The notes: generated by a model from the letters alone, not told the origin. A stretch of DNA of 57,923 bases from Dehalococcoidia bacterium (GCA_020847985.1 JADLBC010000042.1:1-57923); one strand, 5' to 3'. Positions 26,801 to 35,038 are shown, numbered from the stretch's first letter. Made by a program: numbers and translations.

Positions 26801-26829
26801 AATCTACCCGTCTCAACGATGCAAAACAA
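26801..26829 (-). promoter_or_regulatory. promoter of the double-cupredoxin gene
   Basis: On the minus strand TTGTTT (26829-26824), 17 nt, TAGATT (26806-26801). The leader is about 35 nt and carries GGAGG. Confidence 0.55.
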
Positions 26830-26851
26830 TCCTTCAAAGGGCGGAGAGCGA

Positions 26852-26868
26852 CCGCCTCCCGGAGGCGG
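26852..26868 (-). terminator. hairpin after the P1 peptidase gene
   Basis: A 7-bp stem (CCGCCTC with GAGGCGG) starts 6 nt after the minus-strand stop at 26875. The tail is not T-rich. Confidence 0.45.
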
Positions 26869-26874
26869 AGCTGC

Positions 26875-27867
26875 CTACCCGAGGGCGGGAATGCCGGCCA
26901 GGCCCTTCGCCCGCCGGACACTTCGCAAAATAGCGACTTCGACGGCGCGGGCGGCCATGGCGCCGGCGGTCAGCGCGTCGGTCTCCCGGACGTCGAGGCT
27001 CCCCATGGAGAGGGCGAAGGCGATATCGCCATCGGCGAACGTGTGCACGGGGACGATGACGCGCGCCATGCCGTCGTGGGCCTGGTAGGCGACGCGCTGG
27101 AGGAGGTGGTGTTCGAGCCTCGCGTTCGTGGCCACCGCCACGAGTGTCGTGTTCGTGGGTTCGAGGAGGGCATCCATCTGCGCTGTCCGGCGTTCGAGCA
27201 CCTCGGGAAGCGCCGCCATGCGGCCGCCAGCATCGCGCGGGCCGGCGATGAGGGCGCCGGTCTCAGGGTCGTGGATGGAGCCGACAGCATTGGTGACCGC
27301 GAGCGCGCCAACGACGATCCCATGCGGGCCGATGAGGCTGCTGGTACCGACCCCGCCCTTGATGCGGCCCTCGGTGCCAAGGAGCTTCGCCACCGTGGCG
27401 CCCGTCCCGGCGCCCACGCTTCCCTCGGCGACGCGGCCACCGCTGGCCCGGCTGGCAGCGGCGTAACCGGCATCCTCACCGGGGAAGGCGGTCTCGCTCC
27501 CCGCGCCGAGATCATAGATGACGGCGGCCGGCACGATGGGGACCTTCGCCATCTTCGTGCCGAAGCCGACGCCCTGTTCGCGGAACCAACGCATCACGCC
27601 CGTAGCGGCGGCCAGCCCGAACGCACTCCCGCCGGCAAAAACGATGCCGTGGCAGGTGCGGACGAGGTTCGCGCCGGCGAGGACGTCGGTCTCGCGCGTC
27701 CCGGGAGCGCCGCCTCGCGCATCGACGGCCGCGGCGGTGGCGGTTTCGCAGCGGATGACAGTGCAGCCGGTCGCCCCGCGGCGGTCGGTCCAGTGGCCCA
27801 CGCGGATGCCCTTCACATCGGTGATGGCGTCGCGAGGGCCGGCCTGCCAGCCGGGTTCGCCGCTCAC
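26875..27867 (-). CDS. P1 family (DmpA-type) self-processing aminopeptidase
   Basis: This 330 aa N-terminal-nucleophile hydrolase would cut itself into two chains and act on N-terminal residues or beta-peptides. Landmarks are DVKGIRVGHWTD at the start, FAGGSAFGLAAATGVM, and the GGVGTSS segment, where the nucleophile of the small chain is expected. ALAVTNAVGS and NTTLVAVATNA come later. The GTG start overlaps the stop of the upstream gene by 3 nt, showing coupling in a run that starts with fpg. No signal peptide is visible, so it is probably cytoplasmic. Confidence 0.87.
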   Translation of the reverse strand: MSGEPGWQAGPRDAITDVKGIRVGHWTDRRGATGCTVIRCETATAAAVDARGGAPGTRETDVLAGANLVRTCHGIVFAGGSAFGLAAATGVMRWFREQGVGFGTKMAKVPIVPAAVIYDLGAGSETAFPGEDAGYAAASRASGGRVAEGSVGAGTGATVAKLLGTEGRIKGGVGTSSLIGPHGIVVGALAVTNAVGSIHDPETGALIAGPRDAGGRMAALPEVLERRTAQMDALLEPTNTTLVAVATNARLEHHLLQRVAYQAHDGMARVIVPVHTFADGDIAFALSMGSLDVRETDALTAGAMAARAVEVAILRSVRRAKGLAGIPALG

Positions 27868-28505
27868 TGGCGTGCGAACGGCGCGCGGCGCGCATCGAGA
27901 TACGACCCGAGGAAGCCCCGGGCGACGGAGCAGAGGTCGGCGGTGAGGTCGGCGAGCGACGCGGCGTCGTGCTCTTCCGTACCAAGGCTGGCAGCGACGT
28001 GGCCGCCGGAGGGCGTGGGGCCGGCAAACCAGCACTCCTCGCTGAGGCGGCCATGGGGCAACAGGAGCATCGGGCTGCCCAGCTCGGCGGCGGCGACGAG
28101 GTCGGACAGGGTGGCGAGCCCGGGCTGCGCGCGAAGGATGGTCGCGCTGGCGAGGGCATCGCCGCCGAGGCCGAGCTCGCGCAGCATCTGCTCGGGTGTC
28201 AGCGTCCCGGCGGCCTGGATGAAGGCGGTCCACTGGTCGAGGCCGGGCAACGGGTTCGAAAGCGAACGCGCAACCGGGTAGCGGCGGTCGGACAGCGCCA
28301 GGTAGACCCCGGTGAGGCGGCGGCAGGCCTCCGCAAGCTGCTCCGCCAGTAGCCCCGAGAGGATCAGGCGGTCGTTATAGCTGGCGAGCACGAGCGAACG
28401 GAGGAGCGAATCGGCGACGACCTGCGGCTTGCGCAGCGCGCCCTGGAGGTAGGCCTCAACGAAGGCGAGTTCGCTCAGGGCGCCGGGGTAAGCTTGCGCG
28501 TCCAT
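27864..28505 (-). CDS. hypothetical protein
   Basis: I do not recognise this 213 aa protein. It is soluble and mostly helical by composition, with Leu/Ala-rich stretches and no Cys-His metal cluster beyond isolated Cys. The middle holds LLLPHGRLSEECW and TPSGGHVAASLG, which may form a binding site. Its stop overlaps the start of the P1 peptidase, suggesting a related role. TAGAAT ends 7 nt before the ATG; its first three bases are the stop codon of the kinase-like gene upstream. Confidence 0.7.
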   Translation of the reverse strand: MDAQAYPGALSELAFVEAYLQGALRKPQVVADSLLRSLVLASYNDRLILSGLLAEQLAEACRRLTGVYLALSDRRYPVARSLSNPLPGLDQWTAFIQAAGTLTPEQMLRELGLGGDALASATILRAQPGLATLSDLVAAAELGSPMLLLPHGRLSEECWFAGPTPSGGHVAASLGTEEHDAASLADLTADLCSVARGFLGSYLDARRAPFARQ

Positions 28506-28512
28506 GCGGGGG

Positions 28513-28518
28513 ATTCTA
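28513..28518 (-). promoter_or_regulatory. putative internal -10 element (leaderless)
   Basis: Minus-strand TAGAAT, 7 nt, ATG 28505. The TAG is also the stop codon of the upstream gene, so this would be a promoter inside the operon. Confidence 0.55.
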
Positions 28519-29415
28519 CGGCCAGAGTGCGGCACGCAGCGCGGCGGCGATGGGGTGATCGCCCGCCGGGCGGCGAAGGGCATCGTGGGTGCGCGCGGCG
28601 AGCACGGAGATGCGTTCCGTGGCGGCGTCATCGCCCAGCGCGAGGACCTGGCGCCGGGGCAGTTCGACCAGCCACGCAAGCCCCCAGGGGATCGTCGCGA
28701 GGTCGATGGCGTCGGTGGTGGAGGCGAGGTCGAGCGCGCGGCGGCGGGCGTACCGCTGCGCGAGGTCGCGGCGGAGGGGTGGTTCGAGGCCGGCCGTCGC
28801 GAGAAAGGCAGCGATATCGAGCAACTGGTGGCCCTGCCCGGCGGCGCCGAATTCGACCAGCCGCGGGCCCTCGGCGGTGAACACGACATTGCCTGCGTGC
28901 AGTTCGCCGTGCACGAAGCCGGACGGACCGGCGGCGAGCGTCTCGCGCGCGGCTTCGAGCAGCGCGACGGCGGGTTCGCGTTCGTGGGCGGCGAACCCGA
29001 GACGGTGCAGCGGCAGGTCCGCCCCGGGCACGCGTGCTGCCTCTGCGGGCTCCCAGCGCAGCTTCTCGCGCACGGGAAGCTGGTGGAGCGCCGCGATCAG
29101 ATCGACCGCTTCCTCCAGCGCCGTGGCCGGGGGCACGACGGCGAGCGCGGTGAGGCCCTCGAACGCGGTTTCGGCCATGAGCCCGCCCGTGAAGGCGAGG
29201 AGCCCCGGCGCGGAGGTGAACCCCAGTCGCGCCAGCGCATCGAGCACAGCCGCGTGATTCTGCGCCGCGACCGGCGCGGCGCCACGAACAAGCACCTCGC
29301 GATGGGCGCCACCCTGTTCGATCGCCACGCGAAGGACGCCGGGCTCGACGGTCTCCGCGCCGGTGATGGCGTCCACGGGGACGCCGAGGATGGCGGCGAG
29401 GTCTTCAAGCTCCAC
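28516..29415 (-). CDS. aminoglycoside-phosphotransferase-fold protein with altered catalytic residues
   Basis: A 299 aa small-molecule kinase fold. The Brenner motif H-x-D-x4-N reads HGELHAGN, and the metal-binding Asp segment reads LVEFGAAGQG. Both Asp are replaced by Glu. The C-terminal motif HQLLDIAAF is normal. A kinase on alcohol or amine substrates is expected from the fold, but activity is doubtful with these changes. The GTG start overlaps fpg by 11 nt. No resistance role is implied by the context. Confidence 0.78.
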   Translation of the reverse strand: MELEDLAAILGVPVDAITGAETVEPGVLRVAIEQGGAHREVLVRGAAPVAAQNHAAVLDALARLGFTSAPGLLAFTGGLMAETAFEGLTALAVVPPATALEEAVDLIAALHQLPVREKLRWEPAEAARVPGADLPLHRLGFAAHEREPAVALLEAARETLAAGPSGFVHGELHAGNVVFTAEGPRLVEFGAAGQGHQLLDIAAFLATAGLEPPLRRDLAQRYARRRALDLASTTDAIDLATIPWGLAWLVELPRRQVLALGDDAATERISVLAARTHDALRRPAGDHPIAAALRAALWP

Positions 29416-30259
29416 GGGGCTGGCTCCTTTGGCGGGCGCGGCGCTGGCAGTGTGGGCAGTAGTGCGTGCCGCGGCCGCCGACGACGGTTCGCACGATGGT
29501 CGCGCCGCAGGTGTAGCAGGGCTTGCCGTGGCGCCGAAAAACCTGCACGTGCATGTGTTGCTGGCCCGGCTGGCCCTGCCCGTCGACGTAGTCCTTGAAA
29601 CTGGCGCCGCGGTTTTCGATGCCCCGTTCGAGGACGCTGCGAGCCGCGGCCCAGAGCCGGCGGGCGGCGGCCGGCGAGACATCGGCGGCAGGCGTATCCG
29701 GTCGAATGCGAGCTTCGAACAGCGCCTCGTCCACATAGATGTTGCCGAGCCCCGACATCCGCCGCTGGTCCAGGAGCACGGCCTTGATCGGCGCCGTTCG
29801 CCCCGCGAGCGCAGCGCGGAAAGCCCGGAAAGTGAACGCGTCGTCGATCGGCTCGGGGCCGAGCTTGCCGACGGCCTCGGCCGGGTCATCGACGATGCGC
29901 CAGGTGCCGAACTTCCGGAGGTCGCCCCAACGGAGGTCGTGACCGCCATCGAGGCCGATGCGAGCGCGTTCGTACGGCTCTGGCGGGGCATCCGAGGGCC
30001 GCCAGACAAGGCGGCCAGTCATGCGCAAATGGACGACAAAGGTGCGGCCATCGTCGAGCGCGAACAGGAGGTACTTCCCTCGGCGGCCCGCGCCGGTGAT
30101 CGTCCGGCCGATGAGCGCGTGCTGGAGCGCCTCGATCGGGAGCCCGCCCGCGAGCAGCCCCAGCGTCCCCGGGTCGACGTCGATCGCGGTGATACGGCGG
30201 CCCACGACCAGCGGTTCGAGGTCGCGGCGAATGGTCTCGACTTCCGGGAGTTCGGGCAC
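29405..30259 (-). CDS. mutM: formamidopyrimidine-DNA glycosylase
   Basis: This 284 aa bifunctional glycosylase/AP lyase removes oxidised purines such as 8-oxoguanine. After Met removal the N-terminus is PELPEVETI, with the catalytic Pro and Glu. A Lys occurs in GKYLLFAL, and the helix-two-turn-helix has SGLGNIYVDEALF. The zinc finger has CYTCGATI and CPHC near the end (four Cys). GTG 30259 is required to place Pro at position 2. TACCCT lies 7 nt upstream. It is divergent from ruvA with 63 nt between starts, giving a DNA-repair pair. Confidence 0.95.
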   Translation of the reverse strand: MPELPEVETIRRDLEPLVVGRRITAIDVDPGTLGLLAGGLPIEALQHALIGRTITGAGRRGKYLLFALDDGRTFVVHLRMTGRLVWRPSDAPPEPYERARIGLDGGHDLRWGDLRKFGTWRIVDDPAEAVGKLGPEPIDDAFTFRAFRAALAGRTAPIKAVLLDQRRMSGLGNIYVDEALFEARIRPDTPAADVSPAAARRLWAAARSVLERGIENRGASFKDYVDGQGQPGQQHMHVQVFRRHGKPCYTCGATIVRTVVGGRGTHYCPHCQRRARQRSQPRGA

Positions 30260-30266
30260 GGGGCCA

Positions 30267-30272
30267 AGGGTA
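30267..30272 (-). promoter_or_regulatory. putative -10 element of mutM (leaderless)
   Basis: Minus-strand TACCCT, 7 nt, GTG 30259. The start codon is fixed by the protein family, which strengthens this case. Confidence 0.6.
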
Positions 30273-30310
30273 TCAACGCCCGGGCGCTCGCGGCAGCCCG
30301 CGGCAGCGGC

Positions 30311-30316
30311 GATACT
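30311..30316 (+). promoter_or_regulatory. putative -10 element of ruvA (leaderless)
   Basis: GATACT, 6 nt, GTG 30323. The start is fixed by the RuvA N-terminus. Confidence 0.6.
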
Positions 30317-30322
30317 GCGGCC

Positions 30323-30979
30323 GTGATTACGCACCTGCAGGGCCGGCTCGCGCGCATGGATATCACCGGGCCGGTGGTCGAGGTGGATGTCGCGGGGGTG
30401 CGGTACGAAGTGCTGGTGCCCCTGTTCCTCTGGCCGGAATTGCAGGGCATCGCGGGGGAGAACGAACTCGACGCCCCGCCGCACGATATCGGCCTGCACA
30501 TCCACTATTCGGCGAGCGCGAACCAGCCCGTGCCCGTGCTCGTCGGGTTCTTGCGCCGCGCCGAGCGCGACTTCTTCCGCAAGTTCATCACGGTCGAGGG
30601 CGTGGGGCCGGCGAAGGCCGCGAAGGCGATGAATGTGTCAGTTTCGACGATCGCGCGGGCCATCGAACAGGAGGACCGGGCGGCGCTGACGCGGCTGCCG
30701 GGCATCGGCGCGCGCGGCGCGGACAAGATCATCGCCTCGCTGCGGGGGAAGGTTGTGGCGGAGGCTTCGATGCACGACGGCGCCATCGAAAAGCCCGTCG
30801 ACACGGCGCGGCTTGAGCGGGACCGCGTGCTCGCCGACGCGATCGAGACCATCGCGGCCCTGGGGTTCCCCCGCGCGGACGCCCGCCGCTGGGTGGAAGA
30901 TGCCCACACCCGCGAGCCTTCGCTGCAGTCGGTGGAAGCGCTCACGCTCGCGGTGCTGCGAGGAAGAGACCAGGGTTAA
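30323..30979 (+). CDS. ruvA: Holliday junction branch migration protein RuvA
   Basis: The 218 aa DNA-binding subunit of the RuvAB motor. Domain I begins ITHLQGRLARMDITG and contains GVRYEVLVPL. Domain II has two helix-hairpin-helix motifs, VEGVGPAKAAKAMN and LPGIGARGADKII. Domain III at the C-terminus (ALGFPRADARRWVEDA) would contact RuvB. It is about 15-20 residues longer than usual. No ruvB or ruvC is in the window. Start GTG 30323 matches the family and follows GATACT by 6 nt. Confidence 0.95.
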   Translation: MITHLQGRLARMDITGPVVEVDVAGVRYEVLVPLFLWPELQGIAGENELDAPPHDIGLHIHYSASANQPVPVLVGFLRRAERDFFRKFITVEGVGPAKAAKAMNVSVSTIARAIEQEDRAALTRLPGIGARGADKIIASLRGKVVAEASMHDGAIEKPVDTARLERDRVLADAIETIAALGFPRADARRWVEDAHTREPSLQSVEALTLAVLRGRDQG

Positions 30980-31009
30980 CCGCCGGTTCCCCGGACCCGG
31001 GGCCCAGCC

Positions 31010-31015
31010 TACGAT
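31010..31015 (+). promoter_or_regulatory. putative -10 element of the DsbA-like gene (leaderless)
   Basis: TACGAT, 6 nt, GTG 31022. Confidence 0.55.
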
Positions 31016-31021
31016 GGCCGG

Positions 31022-31876
31022 GTGACCGACGGGGAAGAACCAACACCACCATTCTCCAGCCCGAGCGCACCGCCACCCGCGGCGCGACCCGCATGGAGCT
31101 ACGTGCTCCTCCCGGGCGCCATCCTCGTGGGTGCGCTGATCGTCGCGACGGCGGTGCTGTACAGCCGCCGCGAGCCCGCGAAGGCCACCCCGACGCCAAC
31201 GCCGGCGGCGATAACGCAGGTGTTCGCGACCCCGGGTGCGGCGAATCAGCCTGCCACACTCGCGGCCGCCTTCAGGGCCTATGGCGGGCAGGCCGGCATC
31301 GACGACACCCAGTTCGTGGCCTGCCTGGCCGACCCGGCGAACGCGGAACTGGTCAATTCGCACCTGCTGCGCGGCGGCGGCCTCGGCGTCGATGGCACGC
31401 CCACCTTCTTCATCAACAACAAACGCCTCGTTGGCGACCAGCCGTGGGCGATCTTCGAGGAAGTGATCAACGCCGAGATCGCCGGGAGCCCGAAGTCCCT
31501 GGATGGCTATTCGGCGGCGGTGAAGGCGCTGGCGGCGAAGACGCCGCCGCAGTTCGAAATCATGGCGTCGCGGGCGGACTTCACCGGCGCCCACGTCGAA
31601 GGCGATGCGAACGCGCGCGTGATGGTCGTGGAGTACTCCGACTTCCAGTGCCCGTTCTGCAAGCGCTGGGTGGAAAGCTCGCTGCCGAAGCTGCGCGCGC
31701 GGGAAAAGGACGGCGTCGCGATCGCGTTCCTCCACTTCCCCATCGTGCAGATTCACCCGAACGCCGGGTTCGCGAGTCTCGCGGCGGCCTGCGCGGGGCG
31801 GCAGGGCAAGTTCTGGCCCATGCACGACATCCTCTTCGCCCGGCAGACGGAGTGGCAGAAGCTCCCGGCGCAGTAG
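31022..31876 (+). CDS. membrane-anchored DsbA-like oxidoreductase with permuted halves
   Basis: A 284 aa protein with a Pro-rich cytoplasmic start, one membrane helix (about residues 25-47) and a Thr/Pro spacer. Normal DsbA-like (thioredoxin_4) proteins run: YSDFQCPFC, helical insert, then GTPTFFIN with the cis-Pro. Here the cis-Pro half comes first (GVDGTPTFFINNKRLVG, Pro127). The CxxC half comes second (EYSDFQCPFCKRW, Cys210 and Cys213), ending QGKFWPMHDILF. The new C-terminus falls where the normal protein would continue into the first half here, as in a circular permutation. It should form or shuffle disulfides outside the membrane. The GTG start follows TACGAT by 6 nt. Confidence 0.85.
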   Translation: MTDGEEPTPPFSSPSAPPPAARPAWSYVLLPGAILVGALIVATAVLYSRREPAKATPTPTPAAITQVFATPGAANQPATLAAAFRAYGGQAGIDDTQFVACLADPANAELVNSHLLRGGGLGVDGTPTFFINNKRLVGDQPWAIFEEVINAEIAGSPKSLDGYSAAVKALAAKTPPQFEIMASRADFTGAHVEGDANARVMVVEYSDFQCPFCKRWVESSLPKLRAREKDGVAIAFLHFPIVQIHPNAGFASLAAACAGRQGKFWPMHDILFARQTEWQKLPAQ

Positions 31877-31937
31877 CAGCGCCCCGCCCTTGACCTCCGT
31901 GGCAGCTGTAACGCTCGCGTGAACGGGAGGGTCGGGC

Positions 31938-31943
31938 TAGGGT
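31938..31943 (+). promoter_or_regulatory. putative -10 element of the MFS gene (leaderless)
   Basis: TAGGGT, 7 nt, ATG 31951. Confidence 0.55.
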
Positions 31944-31950
31944 TCGAAGC

Positions 31951-33204
31951 ATGACGCAGCGCGTATCCGGCCGGCAGGAGATGGGGCTCCGGGACCTCGG
32001 TCTTTCCGTCTACGTGCCGACGTTCCTGTTCGCGGTCGGGCAGGGCGCGGTCATCCCCATCGTGGGCCTGGCGGCGAAGGACCTGGGCGCGTCGGTGGCC
32101 ATCGCCGGCCTGGTGGTGACGCTGCGCGGCATCGGCGTGCTGGCGTTCGATGTGCCCGCGGGGTGGCTCGTCTCGAAGTTCGGGGAGCGCCTGGCGATGG
32201 CGTTCGGCACGCTCCTCGTCATTGGCGCGCTCGCCGGCTCGGCGCTGAGCCCACACTGGGCGGTGCTGGCGCTGTGCACGTTCATCATGGGCTGCGGCTG
32301 GTCGGTGTGGCTGCTGGCGCGGCTCGCCTACGTGAGCGACGTGATGCCGGCGCACCTGCGAGGCCGGGCGCTCTCCACCCTCGGCGGCATGAACCGCGTC
32401 GGGAATTTCGTCGGGCCGTTCCTGTTCGCCGGGCTTGCGGTGTTCGGCGGGATCACAATCGCGTACGTCATCCACATCGTGACGGCGCTGTGCGCGTGGC
32501 TGCTCCTGCTCGTGCTGGTGAAGGACGCCGACGACTCGAAGGGGCTGCCCTCGCACGAACACGTGAACTTCACGGCGGTCGTGCGGGAGCACTCGCACGT
32601 CTTCCTGACCGCGGGCATCGCGGCGACGACCATCCAGACGCTGCGGGCGACGCGGCAACTCATCCTCCCGCTCTGGGCCGACCATATCGGGCTGGATGCG
32701 AGCGCCGTCGGCCTCGTGTTCGGGATTTCGATGGCGATGGAGATGACGCTGTTCTACCCGGCGGGGTCGGCGATGGACCGCTGGGGGCGGAAGTCCGTGG
32801 CGCTGCCGTGCCTCGGGATTATGTCCATCGGCATGCTCATACTGCCGCTGACCCACGGGTTCATGGCGATCACGATCGTGGGCTTGCTCATCGGCTTCGG
32901 GAACGGGCTGGGGAGCGGCATCGTGATGACGCTGGGCGCAGACTTCTCGCCCGATGTGGGGCGCGCGCAGTTCCTCGGGGCGTGGCGCGTGTGCGGCGAT
33001 ATCGGCACGGCCGGCGGCCCGCTGATGGCCTCGGCCGCGATCTTCGCGATCTCGCTCGCGGGGGCGTCGCTGATGATGGGCGCGATCGGCATCGTCGGCC
33101 TGGGCATCATGGTGCTGCGCATGCCCGAGCCGCTGCACGCGGCGCGCAAGGCCGAACAGGCGAAGTTGGCCGCGGAGGGAGCACCCGCCGGGGGCGGTTC
33201 CTGA
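31951..33204 (+). CDS. major facilitator superfamily transporter
   Basis: A 417 aa transporter with about twelve membrane helices and a basic C-terminal tail. The MFS loop 2-3 signature appears as GWLVSKFGERLAM, and its repeat between helices 8 and 9 as GSAMDRWGRKSVAL. Loop 4-5 has PAHLRGRALS. It most resembles drug/sugar-efflux-type members, but the substrate cannot be read. It stands alone, convergent with gatA, the stop codons 10 nt apart. Confidence 0.85.
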   Translation: MTQRVSGRQEMGLRDLGLSVYVPTFLFAVGQGAVIPIVGLAAKDLGASVAIAGLVVTLRGIGVLAFDVPAGWLVSKFGERLAMAFGTLLVIGALAGSALSPHWAVLALCTFIMGCGWSVWLLARLAYVSDVMPAHLRGRALSTLGGMNRVGNFVGPFLFAGLAVFGGITIAYVIHIVTALCAWLLLLVLVKDADDSKGLPSHEHVNFTAVVREHSHVFLTAGIAATTIQTLRATRQLILPLWADHIGLDASAVGLVFGISMAMEMTLFYPAGSAMDRWGRKSVALPCLGIMSIGMLILPLTHGFMAITIVGLLIGFGNGLGSGIVMTLGADFSPDVGRAQFLGAWRVCGDIGTAGGPLMASAAIFAISLAGASLMMGAIGIVGLGIMVLRMPEPLHAARKAEQAKLAAEGAPAGGGS

Positions 33205-33214
33205 GGTCCGTCGA

Positions 33215-34681
33215 TCAGGCGAGGTCGGGGAGGCGGTTCGACCAGCCGAGGGCGGATTCGAAGGCGTAGGCCGCGCGCAGGATGCGGCCCTCATCGAAGA
33301 AGTTGCCGATGATCTGCAGGCCGACGGGGAGCCCCTCGCTGAGGCCGCAGGGCAGGCTCAGCCCCGGCAGCCCGGCCACCGACGCGGGCAGCGTGTACAC
33401 ATCGTTCAGGTACATCGCGAAGGGGTCGTCCACCTTCGCGCCGATGGGGAAGGCGACCGTGGGCGAAGTGGGCGTGACGATCACATCGTACTTTTCGAAC
33501 GCGGCCTGGAACTCGCGGTTGATGACGGTGCGGACCTTCTGGGCCTTGAGGTAGTAGGCATCGTAGTAGCCGGCGCTGAGCGCGTACGTGCCGAGCATGA
33601 TGCGGCGCTTGACTTCGTTGCCGAAGCCGCCAGCGCGCGTCTGCTCCATGTTCTCCCACATGCTGGCGCCCGTACGGTCGCTGAAGCCGTACTTCACGCC
33701 GTCGTAGCGCGCGAGGTTCGCGCTCGCTTCGCTCGGGGCGATGATGTAATACACCGCCAGGGCGTGCTCGGTGCTCGGGAGCGAGAGGCTGGTATCGACT
33801 TCGCAGCCGAGCTCCTCGAAGAGCTTGAGCGCTTCATCGATGCGGTCCTTCACGCCGGGCTCCATGCCGGCGATGAAGTACTCGCGCGGCACGCCGATCT
33901 TCATGCCGCGAACGTCCTGGCCGAGGTAGGCGCGAAGGTCGGGCAGGGGCTCGGGATTGCTGGTGCTGTCGCGCGGGTCGTGGCCAGAGATGCAGTCGAG
34001 CATCGTCGCGACGTCCTCGACATCGCGGCCGATAGGCCCAACCTGGTCGAGCGAGCTGCCGAAGGCGACGATGCCAAAGCGGCTCACGCGCCCGTAGGTG
34101 GGGTCGAAGCCGACCATGCCCGTGAGCGATGCCGGCTGGCGGATGCTGCCGCCCGTATCGCTGCCGAGCGAGACGAGCGCTTCGCCGGCGGCCACCGCCG
34201 CGGCCGAGCCGCCCGAGCTGCCGCCGGGCACGAGGTCCAGGTTCCAGGGATTGTGGGACACGCCGTAGGCCGAGTGCTCGGTGCTCGATCCCATGGCGAA
34301 CTCGTCCATGTTCGCCTTCCCGACCATGACGGCGCCGGCCCGGCGAAGCTGCTCGTAGACATGGCTGTCGTAGGGCGGGATGAAGTTTTCGAGGATGCGC
34401 GAACCCGCGGTGGTGCGCACGCCCTTCGTGACGATGAGGTCCTTCACGGCCACGGGGATGCCGGTGAGCGGCGTGGCGGTGCCGGACGCGAAGCGCGCGT
34501 CGGCCTCCCGCGCCTGCTCCAGCGCGAGTTCGGGCGTGCGGGTGATGTACGCGTTCACCTTCGGCTCGACCGCTTCGATGCGCTCGAGGACGGAGCGGGT
34601 GAGTTCGACCGAGGAGAGTTCGCGCGCGCGGAGCCTTTCGTGGGCCTCGTGCGCGGTGAGCCGCCAGGCCTCGGCCATCAT
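33215..34681 (-). CDS. gatA: aspartyl/glutamyl-tRNA(Asn/Gln) amidotransferase subunit A
   Basis: The 488 aa amidase subunit releases ammonia from glutamine for amidation of misacylated Glu-tRNA(Gln) or Asp-tRNA(Asn). The Ser-cisSer-Lys triad is seen: Lys in PVAVKDL, cis-Ser in GGSSGGSAAAV and the nucleophile Ser in SDTGGSIRQP. The ATG overlaps the gatC stop (ATGATG), so translation is coupled. gatB is not in the window. Possessing GatCA implies at least one indirect tRNA-charging route. Confidence 0.96.
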   Translation of the reverse strand: MMAEAWRLTAHEAHERLRARELSSVELTRSVLERIEAVEPKVNAYITRTPELALEQAREADARFASGTATPLTGIPVAVKDLIVTKGVRTTAGSRILENFIPPYDSHVYEQLRRAGAVMVGKANMDEFAMGSSTEHSAYGVSHNPWNLDLVPGGSSGGSAAAVAAGEALVSLGSDTGGSIRQPASLTGMVGFDPTYGRVSRFGIVAFGSSLDQVGPIGRDVEDVATMLDCISGHDPRDSTSNPEPLPDLRAYLGQDVRGMKIGVPREYFIAGMEPGVKDRIDEALKLFEELGCEVDTSLSLPSTEHALAVYYIIAPSEASANLARYDGVKYGFSDRTGASMWENMEQTRAGGFGNEVKRRIMLGTYALSAGYYDAYYLKAQKVRTVINREFQAAFEKYDVIVTPTSPTVAFPIGAKVDDPFAMYLNDVYTLPASVAGLPGLSLPCGLSEGLPVGLQIIGNFFDEGRILRAAYAFESALGWSNRLPDLA

Positions 34682-34965
34682 TCGAGCACCGCCCGGACGC
34701 GGAAGTAGCCGTCCTCCTGCTCCGGGGCATTTGCCAGCGCGTCTTCCTGGGAAAGCGACGGTGCAACTTCATCGGCGCGCATGACGTTGGAGAGCGGGAG
34801 AGGGTGCGCGGTGGGCTCGATGCCATCGGTGTTCACGGCCGCGAGCGCGGCGAAGTGCTCGAGGATGCCGGAGAGCTGGGTCGTGAAGCGTTCCACATCC
34901 GCGGGAGCGAGCTGGACGCGGGCGAGCCGCGCGATATGGAGGACATCGTTGGCCGTGAGCGACAT
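34678..34965 (-). CDS. gatC: aspartyl/glutamyl-tRNA(Asn/Gln) amidotransferase subunit C
   Basis: A 95 aa subunit that wraps GatA and GatB together. It begins with LTANDVLHIARLARVQL, the family first helix, and ends with the typical GYFRVRAVLE. ATG 34965 is preferred over an upstream in-frame ATG because the family begins here and TACCCT ends 6 nt before it. It is followed directly by gatA. Confidence 0.94.
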   Translation of the reverse strand: MSLTANDVLHIARLARVQLAPADVERFTTQLSGILEHFAALAAVNTDGIEPTAHPLPLSNVMRADEVAPSLSQEDALANAPEQEDGYFRVRAVLE

Positions 34966-34971
34966 GGTCGA

Positions 34972-34977
34972 AGGGTA
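34972..34977 (-). promoter_or_regulatory. putative -10 element of gatCA (leaderless)
   Basis: Minus-strand TACCCT, 6 nt, ATG 34965. Confidence 0.6.
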
Positions 34978-35024
34978 CACCATGAACCCTTTACCGCCCG
35001 GATGCCGGGTTGCGATGGCTTTGC

Positions 35025-35030
35025 TACGCT
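35025..35030 (+). promoter_or_regulatory. putative -10 element before a small ORF and the PBP gene
   Basis: TACGCT, 8 nt, ATG 35039 of a 19-codon ORF that overlaps the PBP start. Confidence 0.4.
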
Positions 35031-35038
35031 CGCTGGCG

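Noticed and set aside
28516..29415. The phosphotransferase-fold gene as an antibiotic-resistance gene.
   Set aside because: Catalytic residues are altered and the context is DNA repair and peptidase genes, with no mobile element nearby.
31022..31876. The DsbA-like gene as a frameshifted pair of ordinary domains.
   Set aside because: A single open frame covers both halves with no duplicated or missing central part, and no matching remnant follows the stop.
31753..33294. A 513-codon minus-strand frame opposite the MFS transporter.
   Set aside because: Low-complexity Arg/His translation; the plus strand shows clear MFS motifs.
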